Shown piece after piece: positions 24,771-34,022 of a stretch of DNA of 64,000 nt. Source of the stretch: Streptomyces sp. CBMA29 (GTDB lineage: Bacteria > Actinomycetota > Actinomycetes > Streptomycetales > Streptomycetaceae). Made by a program: the position numbers and the translations under genes. The notes below the pieces were generated by a model. It ran no database searches. It saw nothing but the letters and a program-made list of their open reading frames with translations, and was not told the DNA's origin. Within the stretch, counting starts at the first letter, position 1. Each line of letters starts with the position of its first letter. The stretch is from positions 62,001 through 126,000 of the forward strand of contig NZ_MECL01000224.1 in the NCBI RefSeq assembly GCF_014596445.1, given 5' to 3'.

Positions 24771-25331
24771 TCACCTCAGCGAGGCGAGGAACGCTTCGGC
24801 CGCGTCGTCGACGCGAGCGCGGTCGCCGGTGGCGAGGAGGTCGAGGAGCAGGCCGCGAACGGTGGCGATGACGAGGGTGGCCGTACGTACCGCCAACTCG
24901 GGTGAGACATCGGGCCCTTGGGCGGCGCACAGGGCGTTCATCCAGTCGGTGACGACGTGGTCGAGGAAGTCGGAGAACTGCTCGGGCGCCTGGAGCGCAC
25001 GGCCGTAAACGGCGAAGAAGAGCCGGAATTCGGCGCCTTGGCGCGGGTCGGAGGCGCGTTGCCAGACGGCGCGTACGGACGTCGCCAGATCGGGCTGGTG
25101 TCCGGCCGTCTCGTTGGTGGCCTGGAAGATGCGCTCGCGCAGGCGCCCGAGGACGGCCTGGAGCATCTGCTCCTTGGTGCCGAAGCGGTGGACGAGGGTC
25201 GTGGGCGACACCCCGAGGGCGGCGGCGACCGGCCGCCACGACACCTCGGAGAACCCGTGCTCGACCGTGTAGTCGACCACCGCGTCGAGCAGTTCCGCGC
25301 GCCGCTGGTGGTCGACGGGCCGCCCCGCCAT
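24771..25331 (-). CDS. TetR family regulator
   Basis: 186 residues from ATG 25331, where the TetR homology begins (AELLDAVVDYTVEHGFSEVSWRPVAAALGVSPTTLVHRFGTKEQML). A longer frame to 25436 would add only sequence coded by a tandem repeat and is unlikely. It is divergent from the SDR gene at 25556 and probably controls it through the palindrome at 25467. Confidence 0.85.
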   Translation of the reverse strand: MAGRPVDHQRRAELLDAVVDYTVEHGFSEVSWRPVAAALGVSPTTLVHRFGTKEQMLQAVLGRLRERIFQATNETAGHQPDLATSVRAVWQRASDPRQGAEFRLFFAVYGRALQAPEQFSDFLDHVVTDWMNALCAAQGPDVSPELAVRTATLVIATVRGLLLDLLATGDRARVDDAAEAFLASLR

Positions 25332-25344
25332 CGCTGCCTCCGGT

Positions 25345-25421
25345 TGATCGTCGCGGTCCGTCGTGATCGCCGGTCCGTGGTGATCGCCGCGGTCCGTCGT
25401 GATCGTCGCGGTCCGTCGTCG
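25345..25421. repeat. four-copy 17-22 base tandem repeat upstream of tetR
   Basis: Units of the kind TGATCGTCGCGGTCCGTCG start at 25345, 25364, 25381 and 25400. They lie in the tetR leader. They could alter expression by changing promoter spacing or could be repeated binding sites. Confidence 0.65.
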
Positions 25422-25466
25422 TCCAGCACCCATCATGCGTCAGCCGACGTCACCGCTTGACTTTTC

Positions 25467-25482
25467 TTGCACGACCGTACAA
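25467..25482. promoter_or_regulatory. putative TetR operator with overlapping promoter
   Basis: TTGCACGACCGTACAA is a near-palindrome (TTGCAC/GTACAA) of the common TetR operator type. A -35-like TTGACT lies at 25457-25462, so binding would block transcription of the SDR gene. Confidence 0.5.
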
Positions 25483-25555
25483 AGAATGGAGGGTGACCGC
25501 AAGGCCGCCCGCCGCGGATTCGCCGGACGGGCGCGCCCCTTTCTGGAGGTTCCCC

Positions 25556-26527
25556 ATGCGCGTTTTCGTCACAGGAGCGTCGGGCTGGGTCGGCCGCGGG
25601 CTCGTACCCGAGCTGATCACCGCCGGTCACTCGGTCGTCGGGCTCGCCCGCTCCGATGCCGCCGCCCGGACCCTGCGGGCCGCGGGCGCCGAGGCTCTGC
25701 CGGGATCGCTCGACGACCTCGGCACGCTGCGGGAGGCCGCCGCGTCGTCCGACGGCGTCGTCCACCTCGCGTTCAAGCACGACATCGCCTTCGCGGGCGA
25801 CTTCGCCGGTGCCACCGACGCCGACCGCGCGGCGATCGAGACCTTCGGCGAGGCCCTGACCGGTACGGACAAGCCCTTCGTCATCGCCTCCGGCATCCTC
25901 GGCGTGCTCGGACTGCCGCCCGGCGTCGTCGCGACCGAACGCGACGGACTCGCGACGGCCGCGAGCACGGAGGACGGCACTCATAGCACCAACAGCAGCA
26001 GCAACAGCAACGGCCCGATCAGCGGCTCCGGCGGCCGGATCGGCAACGCCCACTACGTACAGGCCCTCGCCGGCCACGGCGTCCGCTCCTCCGTCGTACG
26101 CCTCCCGCCCGCCACGCACGGCACCGGCGACAACGGGTTCATGCCGGTCGCGATCGGCTTCGCGCGCGAGAAGGGCGCCGCGGCCTACGTCGGCGACGGC
26201 GCCAACCGCTGGCCGTCCGTCCACCGCGACGACGCCGCCCGGCTGTTCCGCCTCGCGCTCGAATCCGCGCCCGCCGGTTCCGTGCTGCACGCGGTCGCCG
26301 ACGAGGGCGTTCCGATCCGCGAGGTCGCCGAGATCTTCGCCTCGCACCTCGGCGTCCCCGCCGTCTCCGTCACAGCCGAGCAGGCCGGGGAGTACGTCGG
26401 CTGGCTCGGCCGCTTCTGGGCCGTCGACGGCCCCGCCTCCGCACGGATCACGCGCGATCTGCTCGACTGGCGGCCGACCCGTCCCGGCCTGATCGCGGAC
26501 CTGAAGGACGGCCACTACTTCGGCTGA
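25556..26527 (+). CDS. NAD-dependent epimerase/dehydratase-type SDR
   Basis: 323 residues from ATG 25556 with TGGAGGT upstream. The Rossmann motif is VTGASGWVGRGL. The rest fits atypical SDRs acting on nucleotide sugars or reductions (SVHRDDAARLFRLALE). A Ser/Asn/Gly-rich insert (THSTNSSSNSNGPISGSGG) replaces the region around the catalytic Tyr loop; it is coded by AAC/AGC triplet repeats. Paired divergently with a TetR gene. Confidence 0.85.
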   Translation: MRVFVTGASGWVGRGLVPELITAGHSVVGLARSDAAARTLRAAGAEALPGSLDDLGTLREAAASSDGVVHLAFKHDIAFAGDFAGATDADRAAIETFGEALTGTDKPFVIASGILGVLGLPPGVVATERDGLATAASTEDGTHSTNSSSNSNGPISGSGGRIGNAHYVQALAGHGVRSSVVRLPPATHGTGDNGFMPVAIGFAREKGAAAYVGDGANRWPSVHRDDAARLFRLALESAPAGSVLHAVADEGVPIREVAEIFASHLGVPAVSVTAEQAGEYVGWLGRFWAVDGPASARITRDLLDWRPTRPGLIADLKDGHYFG

Positions 26528-26604
26528 GCCCCCTCCCCCGGGGATTCCCGCCATGTCCGATTCGTTCAAGAAAACGGCGCCGGCCGGCCGCTAGCGTCGC
26601 GGTC

Positions 26605-27060
26605 ATGGACAGCACAGGCATGGACAGCACGGGTACGGACAGCACGGGCACGGAATCCCGGCACCTCGGCATCCGTATCGACCGTCCCGTCAAGGACGTC
26701 TACGACTACGCCTCGAACCCGGCGAATCTGCCGGAGTGGGCGCACGGGCTCGGCGGCTCGATCGAGGAGATCGACGGTGAATGGGTCGCGCGGTCAGCCC
26801 CCTTGGGGCGTGTGACCGTCGCCTTCTCGCCCGCCAACGAGTGGGGCGTGCTCGACCACGACGTCACGTTGCCCTCCGGGCAGACCGTCTACAACCCGGT
26901 CCGGGTGATCGCGGACGGCCACGGCCAGGCCAGCGAGGTCGTCTTCACCCTTCGGCGGCAGCCGGAGATGAGCGACGACGACTTCCGGCGCGACGCCGAG
27001 TCCGTCACCGTCGACCTGGCCCGGCTCAAGAGCCTGCTCGAAGCGGCCGGTCGGCCGTAG
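26605..27060 (+). CDS. SRPBCC-fold (START/polyketide cyclase-like) protein
   Basis: 151 residues. The pattern IRIDRPVKDVYDYASNPANLPEWAHGLGGSI fits the first strand and helices of the SRPBCC fold, which binds hydrophobic ligands. The N-terminus is a three-copy repeat of MDSTG/TDSTG coded by a 15-base tandem repeat (26605-26649). The function is unknown. Confidence 0.78.
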   Translation: MDSTGMDSTGTDSTGTESRHLGIRIDRPVKDVYDYASNPANLPEWAHGLGGSIEEIDGEWVARSAPLGRVTVAFSPANEWGVLDHDVTLPSGQTVYNPVRVIADGHGQASEVVFTLRRQPEMSDDDFRRDAESVTVDLARLKSLLEAAGRP

Positions 27061-27157
27061 GCGTCCGCGCGGGTGTCAGTGCCGTGCGATAGACAACTCC
27101 GCACAGACTCCCGCGGTAGCGGTAGCGGTAGCGGGAACGAGCGACGAGGGGGCGACC

Positions 27158-27763
27158 ATGGCGGTCGAGGGCGCGGCAACGGCAGGAACGGGCGGGCAGG
27201 TGGGCGCGGAGGCGGACACGGCGGCGGACACGGAGGCCGGGCTGACCGGGCTGGCCGGGCGTACCAAGGTGGTCGGCGGGATCGAATCGCTGGTCCTCGA
27301 CGGCCGCCGCCTCTGGTTCGGCTTCGACTTCTCCTCCGACCAGGTGCTCTCCCCGCTGATCGACGACGCGGGAGCCATGGCACGGTTCGCCGCGCGGCAC
27401 ATGCGGCAGCGCACCGGGGCGCACGACGAGGCGTACTGGGCGGAGCTCGTCGCATCCGCCGTCGACAGCTCGGACCTGGTGTGGCGCGACGACCAGCGCG
27501 CCTTCACCACGAGCGCGCTGGAGGCCGGGGACGAGGGCCCGGCGACCGAGCACCTGCTGTATCTGCTCGACGCGGCCACCGAGTGGGACGGCCGGGTGCC
27601 CGCGGACCTCACGGCAGTCGGCCTCACCCCGGCCGGCCTCCCCGCCGAGGCGGAAGAGACCGGACAGGCACTGCGCGCCCACCACGCCGTGGGCAACTGG
27701 TCCCTGCTCTTCGACCCGTACATCCGCGGCATACGGCACACGGCGGCCGGGCGCGGGCGGTAG
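27158..27763 (+). CDS. protein of unknown function
   Basis: 201 residues, no family recognised. The N-terminal 30 residues are Ala/Gly/Thr-rich and probably disordered; the rest is acidic and helical with several Trp (YWAELVASAVDSSDLVWRDD, NWSLLFDPYIRG). There is no signal peptide or membrane segment. The start is uncertain. Codon usage fits a real gene. Confidence 0.6.
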   Translation: MAVEGAATAGTGGQVGAEADTAADTEAGLTGLAGRTKVVGGIESLVLDGRRLWFGFDFSSDQVLSPLIDDAGAMARFAARHMRQRTGAHDEAYWAELVASAVDSSDLVWRDDQRAFTTSALEAGDEGPATEHLLYLLDAATEWDGRVPADLTAVGLTPAGLPAEAEETGQALRAHHAVGNWSLLFDPYIRGIRHTAAGRGR

Positions 27764-27925
27764 CCGGTCAGAGGCTCTCCCGGCCAGGAACTCCTGACGA
27801 AAGGGGCGGCGGGAATCGGCAGGGGCGCCGGCCATGAGTGAGAGCGGCACCGTCGCCCGGCAGGCCCCGGGCCGGCAGGCCGCTGCGCGGTGCCGCCAGG
27901 CGGTGTCGGGGCCGGTCGGCGCGGG

Positions 27926-28342
27926 TCAGGAGGCGGGGGCGAAGAGTTCCAGGGCGATGTTGTCCGGGTCGCGGAATTCCAGGATCCAGCCCGCGCCGAT
28001 GTCCTTGATCCCGGCGTTCGGGATGCCGCGGTCGTCCAGGACGCGCAGCGCGGCCTCCAGGTCGTCCCGGCCGCTCACCGCGAAGCTGACGTGGTCCAGG
28101 CCCACCCGGTCCTCGCTGAAGCGGTCCGAGGCGACCGGGCGCAGGCCGAGCAGGGAGTCACCGAGCTGGTAGATGACGCCGCCGTAGAGGAACGACAGCT
28201 CCTCGCGCGTCCTGTCGTCCGCGTCCGCGGGCAGTTCGAAGGCGACGGGCAGTCCGAAGAGGTCCTCGTAGAAGGCGCGGGAGCGGTCGATGTCGGTGAC
28301 CGTGAGGCGGACGTGGGCGAAGGCGCGCGGAGTGATCTGCAT
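27926..28342 (-). CDS. VOC/glyoxalase-fold protein
   Basis: 138 residues with two beta-alpha-beta-beta-beta units: FAHVRLTVTDIDRSRAFYEDLFGLPV and GLDHVSFAVSGRDDLEAALRVLDDRGI, ending ILEFRDPDNIALELF. Metal ligands His and Glu are in the expected strands. Members include dioxygenases, glyoxalases and resistance proteins; the substrate is not predictable. Confidence 0.85.
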   Translation of the reverse strand: MQITPRAFAHVRLTVTDIDRSRAFYEDLFGLPVAFELPADADDRTREELSFLYGGVIYQLGDSLLGLRPVASDRFSEDRVGLDHVSFAVSGRDDLEAALRVLDDRGIPNAGIKDIGAGWILEFRDPDNIALELFAPAS

Positions 28343-28504
28343 CCACCCATCATGTGGCCCGGGTGACGGGATGCCCGGGAACCACTCCGGAAGGCGCGAG
28401 CAGCCACCTCGCCTGCCCGAAGGACGCCGTCACGCGCTGCGCCTGGGAAGACGCCGTCATGGTCGAGTACGCCGCGACGAGCCGCTGCGCGGTCGCCGAC
28501 CGGA

Positions 28505-29245
28505 TCACTCCGTTACGGGCAGGCACTCGGTGAGCAGGCCGACGACGTCGCGCCAGGCGCGCCGCGCGTGCTGTGGGTGGTGGCCGACGCCGGGGACGGT
28601 GGGGTGGTCGACCGTCGGGTGGTGGAAGGCGTGCAAGGCGCCGCCGTAGACCACGAGGCGCCAGTCGACACCCGCGGCCTGCATCTCGGCGGTGAACGCG
28701 TCCCGTTGCGCGGGCGGCATGATCGGGTCTTCCGACCCGACCCCGGCCCACACCGGGCAGCGGATGCGCGCTGCCTCGCCCGGCCGGCCTGTGGTCGTCG
28801 CGTTGACGGTGCCGATCGCGCGCAGGTTGGCGCCGTCGCGCCCGAGTTCCAGCGCGATGGCCCCGCCGGTGCCGTAGCCGACGGCGGCGATCCGGTCGGG
28901 GTCGGTGCGCGGTTCGGCGCGCAGCACGTCGAGCGCCGCGTGGCCGATGCCCCGCATCCGCTCGGGGTCGGCGAGCAGCGGCAGGCAACGGGCCAGCATC
29001 TCCTCGGGGTCACCCACATAGCGACCGCCGTGGAGGTCGAAGGCCAGCGCTACGTATCCCAGCTCGGCGAGAGCGTCGGCCCGGCGGCGCTCGACGTCGC
29101 TGAGCCCCATGCCCTCGGGTCCGATCAGCACCGCGGGCCGGCGATCGGCACCGGCCGGGAGCGCGAGGTGCCCGATCATCGTCAACCCGTCGGCCGGATA
29201 CTCGAGCGTGCGCGTCGTCGTCGTCATCGTCGTCGTCGTCGTCAT
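28505..29245 (-). CDS. dienelactone-hydrolase-family protein lacking the nucleophile
   Basis: 246 residues. The alpha/beta hydrolase fold is clear: GPEGMGLSDVERRRADALAELGYVALAFDLHGG, the acid site VGSEDPIMPP (Asp173) and the His site GALHAFHHP (His205). The nucleophile elbow reads VGYGTGGAIALE, with Gly125 where the family has Cys or Ser, so a normal hydrolase triad is absent. The first residues come from a (GTC)n run, so the start may be 29227. It may be a binding protein or use another residue such as Thr126. Confidence 0.82.
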   Translation of the reverse strand: MTTTTTMTTTTRTLEYPADGLTMIGHLALPAGADRRPAVLIGPEGMGLSDVERRRADALAELGYVALAFDLHGGRYVGDPEEMLARCLPLLADPERMRGIGHAALDVLRAEPRTDPDRIAAVGYGTGGAIALELGRDGANLRAIGTVNATTTGRPGEAARIRCPVWAGVGSEDPIMPPAQRDAFTAEMQAAGVDWRLVVYGGALHAFHHPTVDHPTVPGVGHHPQHARRAWRDVVGLLTECLPVTE

Positions 29246-29349
29246 AAGACTGGACCGTAGTGATCGTCGGGCCTGGCCGGGCCGGTGTTCTCCGCCGGCG
29301 GAACAGCGCGGGGGCCTCTGAAACGCGCCGACACGAAGACGGCCCCGAC

Positions 29350-29409
29350 GGCCCCAGCGGCCCCGGCGGCCCCGGCGGCTACGGCGGCTACGGCGGCTAC
29401 GGCGGCTAC
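29350..29409. repeat. 9-base tandem repeats (GGCGGCTAC x4 and relatives)
   Basis: Four perfect GGCGGCTAC units (29374-29409) preceded by GGCCCCGGC-type units. They lie at and just beyond the 3' end of the MFS gene. A plus-strand open frame with a GYGGYGGYGG peptide here is antisense and probably not real. Confidence 0.7.
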
Positions 29410-30869
29410 GACACCGGAACGATCTTCGGAGTCGGCTTCGGCAACAGCGCCGTGAGCGCGGTGCCCACGACCAGGAAGGCCGCGCCGATCAGGAAGGCCA
29501 GGGAGTATCCGGAGGTCAGCGCGCGTGTCGCCGACGCTCCCGCGTGAGCGCGGGAGGAGATACGACCGGCGGCGGCGGTCGCGAGGATCGTGAGCCCGAG
29601 TGCCCCGCCGAGCTGGCGGGAGGTGTTGAGGAGGCCGGAGACGAGCCCCTGTTCGCTCATGCCGACACCGGAGGTGGCCGCCGCCGCGATGGGGGTCATC
29701 ATCAGGCCCGCGCCGAACATGGTGAGGACGCCGGGTCCGAGGATCGAGGTGAGGAAGGCCCCGTCCACGGTGAGGCGGCTCTGCCAGGCCAGGCCCGCCG
29801 CCGAGATGAGGCCGCCCGCCGCGCCGATGATCCGGCTGTCCACGTAACTCATCAGCCGGGGCGCCAGCTTGGAGCCGACGATGATGCTGACGGTGTGCGG
29901 CAGGAAGGACAGACCGGCCCGCACCGGGCTGTAGTGCAGCACGTTCTGCATGTACAGCGACAGGAAGTACCAGGTGGCGAAGGTCGCGGCGCCGACCGCG
30001 AGCAGGACGGTGTTGGCCGCGGACACCGAACGGATACGGAACAGGCGCAGCGGCATCAGCGGCTGGGCGGTCCTGGCCTCGACGGCGACGAAACCGCCGA
30101 GCAGGACGGCGCCCCCGATGACCGGCAGCAGCGCGGTGGCGGACGTCCAGCCGTGCGACTCGCTCTCGGCGATGCCGTACGCGAGGGCCGCGACACCGCC
30201 GGTGACCAGGACGGCGCCGGGTATGTCGAGACGGCGGCTCGTACCGCCGCGGCTCTCGGTGAGCCACAGCGCGGCGCCGACGATCACCAGCGCGCCGATC
30301 GGCACGTTGACCAGCAGCACCCAGCGCCAGGACAGGTAGTCGGTCAGCAGGCCGCCGACGAGCCCGCCGGCCGCGCCGCCGCCCGCGCCGACCGCCGTCC
30401 AGGTGCCGATCGCCCTCGTCCGCTCGGGGCCCTCGGGGAAGGACGTGGTGAGGATGGCGAGCGTGGTGGGCGCCAGTACGGCGGCGCCGATGCCCTGGAG
30501 GGTGCGGGCGGCGATCAGCAGCCCCGAGGACTGCGCGAGGCCGCCCGCGAGGCTCGCGGCCGTGAACAGGCCGAGGCCGACGAGGAAGACGCGCTTGCGG
30601 CCGAAGAGGTCGGCGGCCCGGCCGCCGAGCATCAGCAGGCCGGCGAACGTGATCGCGTACGCGTTCACCACCCACTGCTGACCGGCCTGGCTCAGCGCCA
30701 GGTCCGTACGCATCGACGGCAGCGCCACGTTCACGACGGACACGTCGAGCACCACGAGGAACTGGCCCGCGCACACCGCGACCAGCACCGCCCAGGCGGG
30801 CGGCGCCGGGCGCCCGGTACGGCGGGGGGTTCGTTCGCGCTGTCCGAGGAGATCACTCATGAGGACCAT
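29406..30869 (-). CDS. MFS drug efflux transporter, DHA2 type
   Basis: 487 residues, about 14 helices. Signatures: VVLDVSVVNVALPSMRTDL in helix 1, WVVNAYAITFAGLLMLGGRAADLFGRKRVF (motif A), and LVGGLLTDYLSWRWVLLVNVPIG. ATG 30860 is an alternative start. It should be a proton-driven multidrug exporter. No regulator is adjacent; a palindrome of 8+8 bases (30907-30939) in the divergent gap to the methyltransferase could be a control site. Confidence 0.9.
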   Translation of the reverse strand: MVLMSDLLGQRERTPRRTGRPAPPAWAVLVAVCAGQFLVVLDVSVVNVALPSMRTDLALSQAGQQWVVNAYAITFAGLLMLGGRAADLFGRKRVFLVGLGLFTAASLAGGLAQSSGLLIAARTLQGIGAAVLAPTTLAILTTSFPEGPERTRAIGTWTAVGAGGGAAGGLVGGLLTDYLSWRWVLLVNVPIGALVIVGAALWLTESRGGTSRRLDIPGAVLVTGGVAALAYGIAESESHGWTSATALLPVIGGAVLLGGFVAVEARTAQPLMPLRLFRIRSVSAANTVLLAVGAATFATWYFLSLYMQNVLHYSPVRAGLSFLPHTVSIIVGSKLAPRLMSYVDSRIIGAAGGLISAAGLAWQSRLTVDGAFLTSILGPGVLTMFGAGLMMTPIAAAATSGVGMSEQGLVSGLLNTSRQLGGALGLTILATAAAGRISSRAHAGASATRALTSGYSLAFLIGAAFLVVGTALTALLPKPTPKIVPVS

Positions 30870-30906
30870 GCTGCCGTCCCGACTGTCACGAAAGCATCGG
30901 GATTTT

Positions 30907-30939
30907 GGCCTACGTCCACCCCCACCGGGGGCGTAGGCC
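30907..30939. promoter_or_regulatory. inverted repeat in the divergent MFS/methyltransferase gap
   Basis: GGCCTACG and CGTAGGCC enclose a second inner palindrome (CCCC-ACC-GGGG). Its place between divergent starts suggests an operator rather than a terminator; no bound protein is known. Confidence 0.4.
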
Positions 30940-30985
30940 CCGCACGGCCCCAGCCCCGGCCCGGCCCGGGGCCTGGCGGAAATAA

Positions 30986-31710
<725 letters not shown>

Positions 31711-31816
31711 CCCGCGCCGCCCGTCGCCGTAACGACTGCCTAGCCCTCCGTAGCTCCCCGGCCGCGCCGGGCCACCGCCCTTCAGGGATGTCCGCGAGGC
31801 CGATAGAGTCGCGGGC

Positions 31817-32800
31817 GTGTTCAGGAACGAGTCGTACGGGGGCGGCAAGGGCCGCACTCTGATCATCGCGGTCGCCGTGGTCGTACCGGCCTGCCTGGCA
31901 GGCGGTCTGGTGTACCACGCCGTGGGACATTCCGGGGGCTCGGAGCAGGACAGCGCCGTACGGGCCTCGCCGACGTCCTCGCCGTCGGCCTCACCGACCT
32001 CGGCGGGTACCGGCGGCGACGACCAGAAGGGCTCGGCGCCGCAGGCGGACCTGGCGGGCGCGGCCCCGACCGCCCAGGCGACGGCCTCCCCCAGACCGCT
32101 CAACACCACAGGCGTGAAGAAGCCGTTGGCGGGCAAGGTCGTCGTCCTCGACCCCGGCCACAATCTCAACAACGCCAAGCACACGGCGGAGATCAACAAG
32201 CTGGTGAACATCGGCACCGCCCGCAAGGAGTGCGACACCACGGGGACGGAGACCAACTCCGGTTACGCGGAGGCGACGTACACCCTGGACGTCGCGCACC
32301 GGGTGCGGGCGATTCTGCTGGCGCGCGGCGCGCAGGTGAAGCTGACCTACGACGGCGACCGGGCGTTCGGCCCGTGCGTGGACGAGCGGGCCCGGATCGG
32401 GAACGGGGCGCACGCGGACGCGGCGCTGTCGATCCACGCGGACGGCGCGCCCGCGTCGGCGTCCGGCTTCCATGTGATCGCGCCCACGTCGGTGCACGTC
32501 GGCATCGCGGACACCCGTAAGATCGCGGCACCCTCGTATCTGCTGGCCACGACGTTGCGCTCGCATTTCGCCGCGGCGACCGGCGAGCACTTCGCGGACT
32601 ACCTGGGCGACGGTACGGGGATGACGGTCCGCGACGACCTCGGCGGGCTCAACCTGTCCACCGTTCCGAAGGTGTTCATCGAGTGCGGGAACATGCGCAA
32701 CGCTCATGACGCCACGTCGTTGACGGACTCCGCGTGGCGGCAGCACGCTGCCCAGGGGATCGCCGACGGCCTCACCGCCTTCCTCGAAGGGAAGAGGTGA
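31817..32800 (+). CDS. N-acetylmuramoyl-L-alanine amidase (Amidase_3)
   Basis: 327 residues from GTG 31817. A single N-terminal membrane/signal segment (LIIAVAVVVPACLAGGLVY) and a Ser/Thr/Ala linker precede the catalytic domain. Zinc and catalytic residues lie in VVLDPGHN, a central Glu (GYAEATYTLDVA), SIHADGAP and FIECGNMRN. It cleaves the amide bond between MurNAc and the stem peptide, at the wall during growth or division. Confidence 0.9.
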   Translation: MFRNESYGGGKGRTLIIAVAVVVPACLAGGLVYHAVGHSGGSEQDSAVRASPTSSPSASPTSAGTGGDDQKGSAPQADLAGAAPTAQATASPRPLNTTGVKKPLAGKVVVLDPGHNLNNAKHTAEINKLVNIGTARKECDTTGTETNSGYAEATYTLDVAHRVRAILLARGAQVKLTYDGDRAFGPCVDERARIGNGAHADAALSIHADGAPASASGFHVIAPTSVHVGIADTRKIAAPSYLLATTLRSHFAAATGEHFADYLGDGTGMTVRDDLGGLNLSTVPKVFIECGNMRNAHDATSLTDSAWRQHAAQGIADGLTAFLEGKR

Positions 32801-32913
32801 CAGGGCTGTAGCAGTCCGGTATGGATCGTGCACCAATGGTCATACCCGGCTGTCCGGACATGATCACACCCGTACGATGGGGCACCGCCCGATTGAGTAC
32901 GGCTGCGTTTATA

Positions 32914-32950
32914 GCGTTTGTTGCGTTTGTTGCGTTTGCTTGAGTTTGCT
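32914..32950. repeat. 9-base tandem repeat (GCGTTTGTT) upstream of the 32985 gene
   Basis: Two perfect and one variant unit, then shorter GAGTTTGCT units. AT-rich for this genome and located in the promoter/leader region. Confidence 0.65.
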
Positions 32951-32984
32951 GAGTTGACCGAACTGACAAAGGACAGGACCTGAC

Positions 32985-33824
32985 GTGAACATCCGCTCCC
33001 TGACCCGAGGAGACGGCGCGGTGATCGGAGCAGCGGTGCTGCTGCTGATCGCCTCGTTCCTGCCGTTCTTCAGCTTCAAGTCGCCGTTCAACGGCGCGGA
33101 AAGTTCGCGGAACCTGTGGCACTCGGACTACTTCCCGATCCTGCCTTCGGTGACGCTGGCCGCGCTGATCGCCGCCGCCGCGGTGGTGCTGGCGCGTACC
33201 GGTCCGCTCGTCGGGCGGCAGATCCTGGGGCTCTCGCTTGAGCAGTGGGCGGTCGCGATCTCGCTGTTCGTGGGCTGGACCGCCCTGTGGGCGACGCTGT
33301 TCGACAACCCGGACGGCGTCGACAAGGGCGCGGGCAACTGGCTGACGCTGCTGTTCGGCATCGTCATCGCGGTGGCGGCCCCGCTGTCCAACCGTCTTCC
33401 CGCGCTCAAGGCCCCGCTGCTCGGCGCCCCGCGGCCCGCGGCCCAGCCGTACGGTGTCGGCCCCGGCCAGCAGCCGTACGCGGCGGGTCCGCCGCAGGCC
33501 GGTTACGGCTACCCGGGCGGCGCGCAGTCCGTCGAGACGCCGTACGGTCAGCCGCAGCAGGCCCAGCAGCCGTACGGCGCGCAGCAGTCGGCGCCGCAGC
33601 CGGCCGCCGCGCAGGGTCCGTCGTCGGACTTCACCGCTTTCTGGTTCGCGGTGCCGGTGCCGCGCCCGTTGTTCGCGGAGGACAACCCGGGCGCGCAGAT
33701 CGCCGAACTGACGCCGGGTACCTGGTACTTGGCCGTGGACCAGCGCGGGCCCGCGCTGGTCGCGCAGACCCAGGACGGGCGGCGCGGTGTGCTCCAGGAC
33801 AGCAGCGGCATCCAGCGCGGCTGA
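32985..33824 (+). CDS. DUF5336-like membrane protein
   Basis: 279 residues from GTG 32985. Four hydrophobic segments (AVIGAAVLLLIASFLPFF, VTLAALIAAAAVVLA, WAVAISLFVGWTALW, LTLLFGIVIAVAAPL) are followed by a Gln/Pro/Tyr/Gly-rich linker with repeated QPYG and a small C-terminal domain (WYLAVDQRGPALVAQTQDG). This plan matches actinobacterial DUF5336 proteins. The function is unknown. Confidence 0.75.
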   Translation: MNIRSLTRGDGAVIGAAVLLLIASFLPFFSFKSPFNGAESSRNLWHSDYFPILPSVTLAALIAAAAVVLARTGPLVGRQILGLSLEQWAVAISLFVGWTALWATLFDNPDGVDKGAGNWLTLLFGIVIAVAAPLSNRLPALKAPLLGAPRPAAQPYGVGPGQQPYAAGPPQAGYGYPGGAQSVETPYGQPQQAQQPYGAQQSAPQPAAAQGPSSDFTAFWFAVPVPRPLFAEDNPGAQIAELTPGTWYLAVDQRGPALVAQTQDGRRGVLQDSSGIQRG

Positions 33825-33846
33825 TCGTTTCTCCTTCCGGTACGCG

Positions 33847-33900
33847 ACAGCGGCCGGTCCCGCTCCGGACCTCCCTCCGGACGCCGGGACCGGCCGCTGT
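33847..33900 (+). terminator. strong terminator after the 32985 gene
   Basis: A perfect 16-bp stem (ACAGCGGCCGGTCCCG) with a 22-base loop is followed by TCTTT, 22 bases after the stop codon. Confidence 0.8.
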
Positions 33901-33983
33901 TCTTTCGTCACCCGCGAACGGCTTTGCCGCCGCAGCCGTCGGTCTTCCGGCCCGCGGCGGGCACGCGTACCCTCCCAGTATTA

Positions 33984-33998
33984 CTGACGCACCGTCAG
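33984..33998. promoter_or_regulatory. palindrome CTGACG-CAC-CGTCAG before the F420 oxidoreductase gene
   Basis: A perfect 6+6 palindrome with a 3-base spacer, 25 bases before ATG 34023. The same plan is found at 44167-44181 and 46976-46990 before other lipid-catabolic genes, so it is probably a shared TetR-type operator. Confidence 0.6.
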
Positions 33999-34022
33999 AT
34001 CACCTGCCCCCAGGAGGCGTTC

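Noticed and set aside
24771-25436. Longer TetR protein starting at 25436
   Set aside because: The extra 35 residues are coded by a tandem repeat and precede the conserved TetR start.
29260-29547. Plus-strand Gly/Tyr-repeat protein (GYGGYGG)
   Set aside because: It is antisense to the 3' end of a clear MFS gene and comes from the 9-base tandem repeat.
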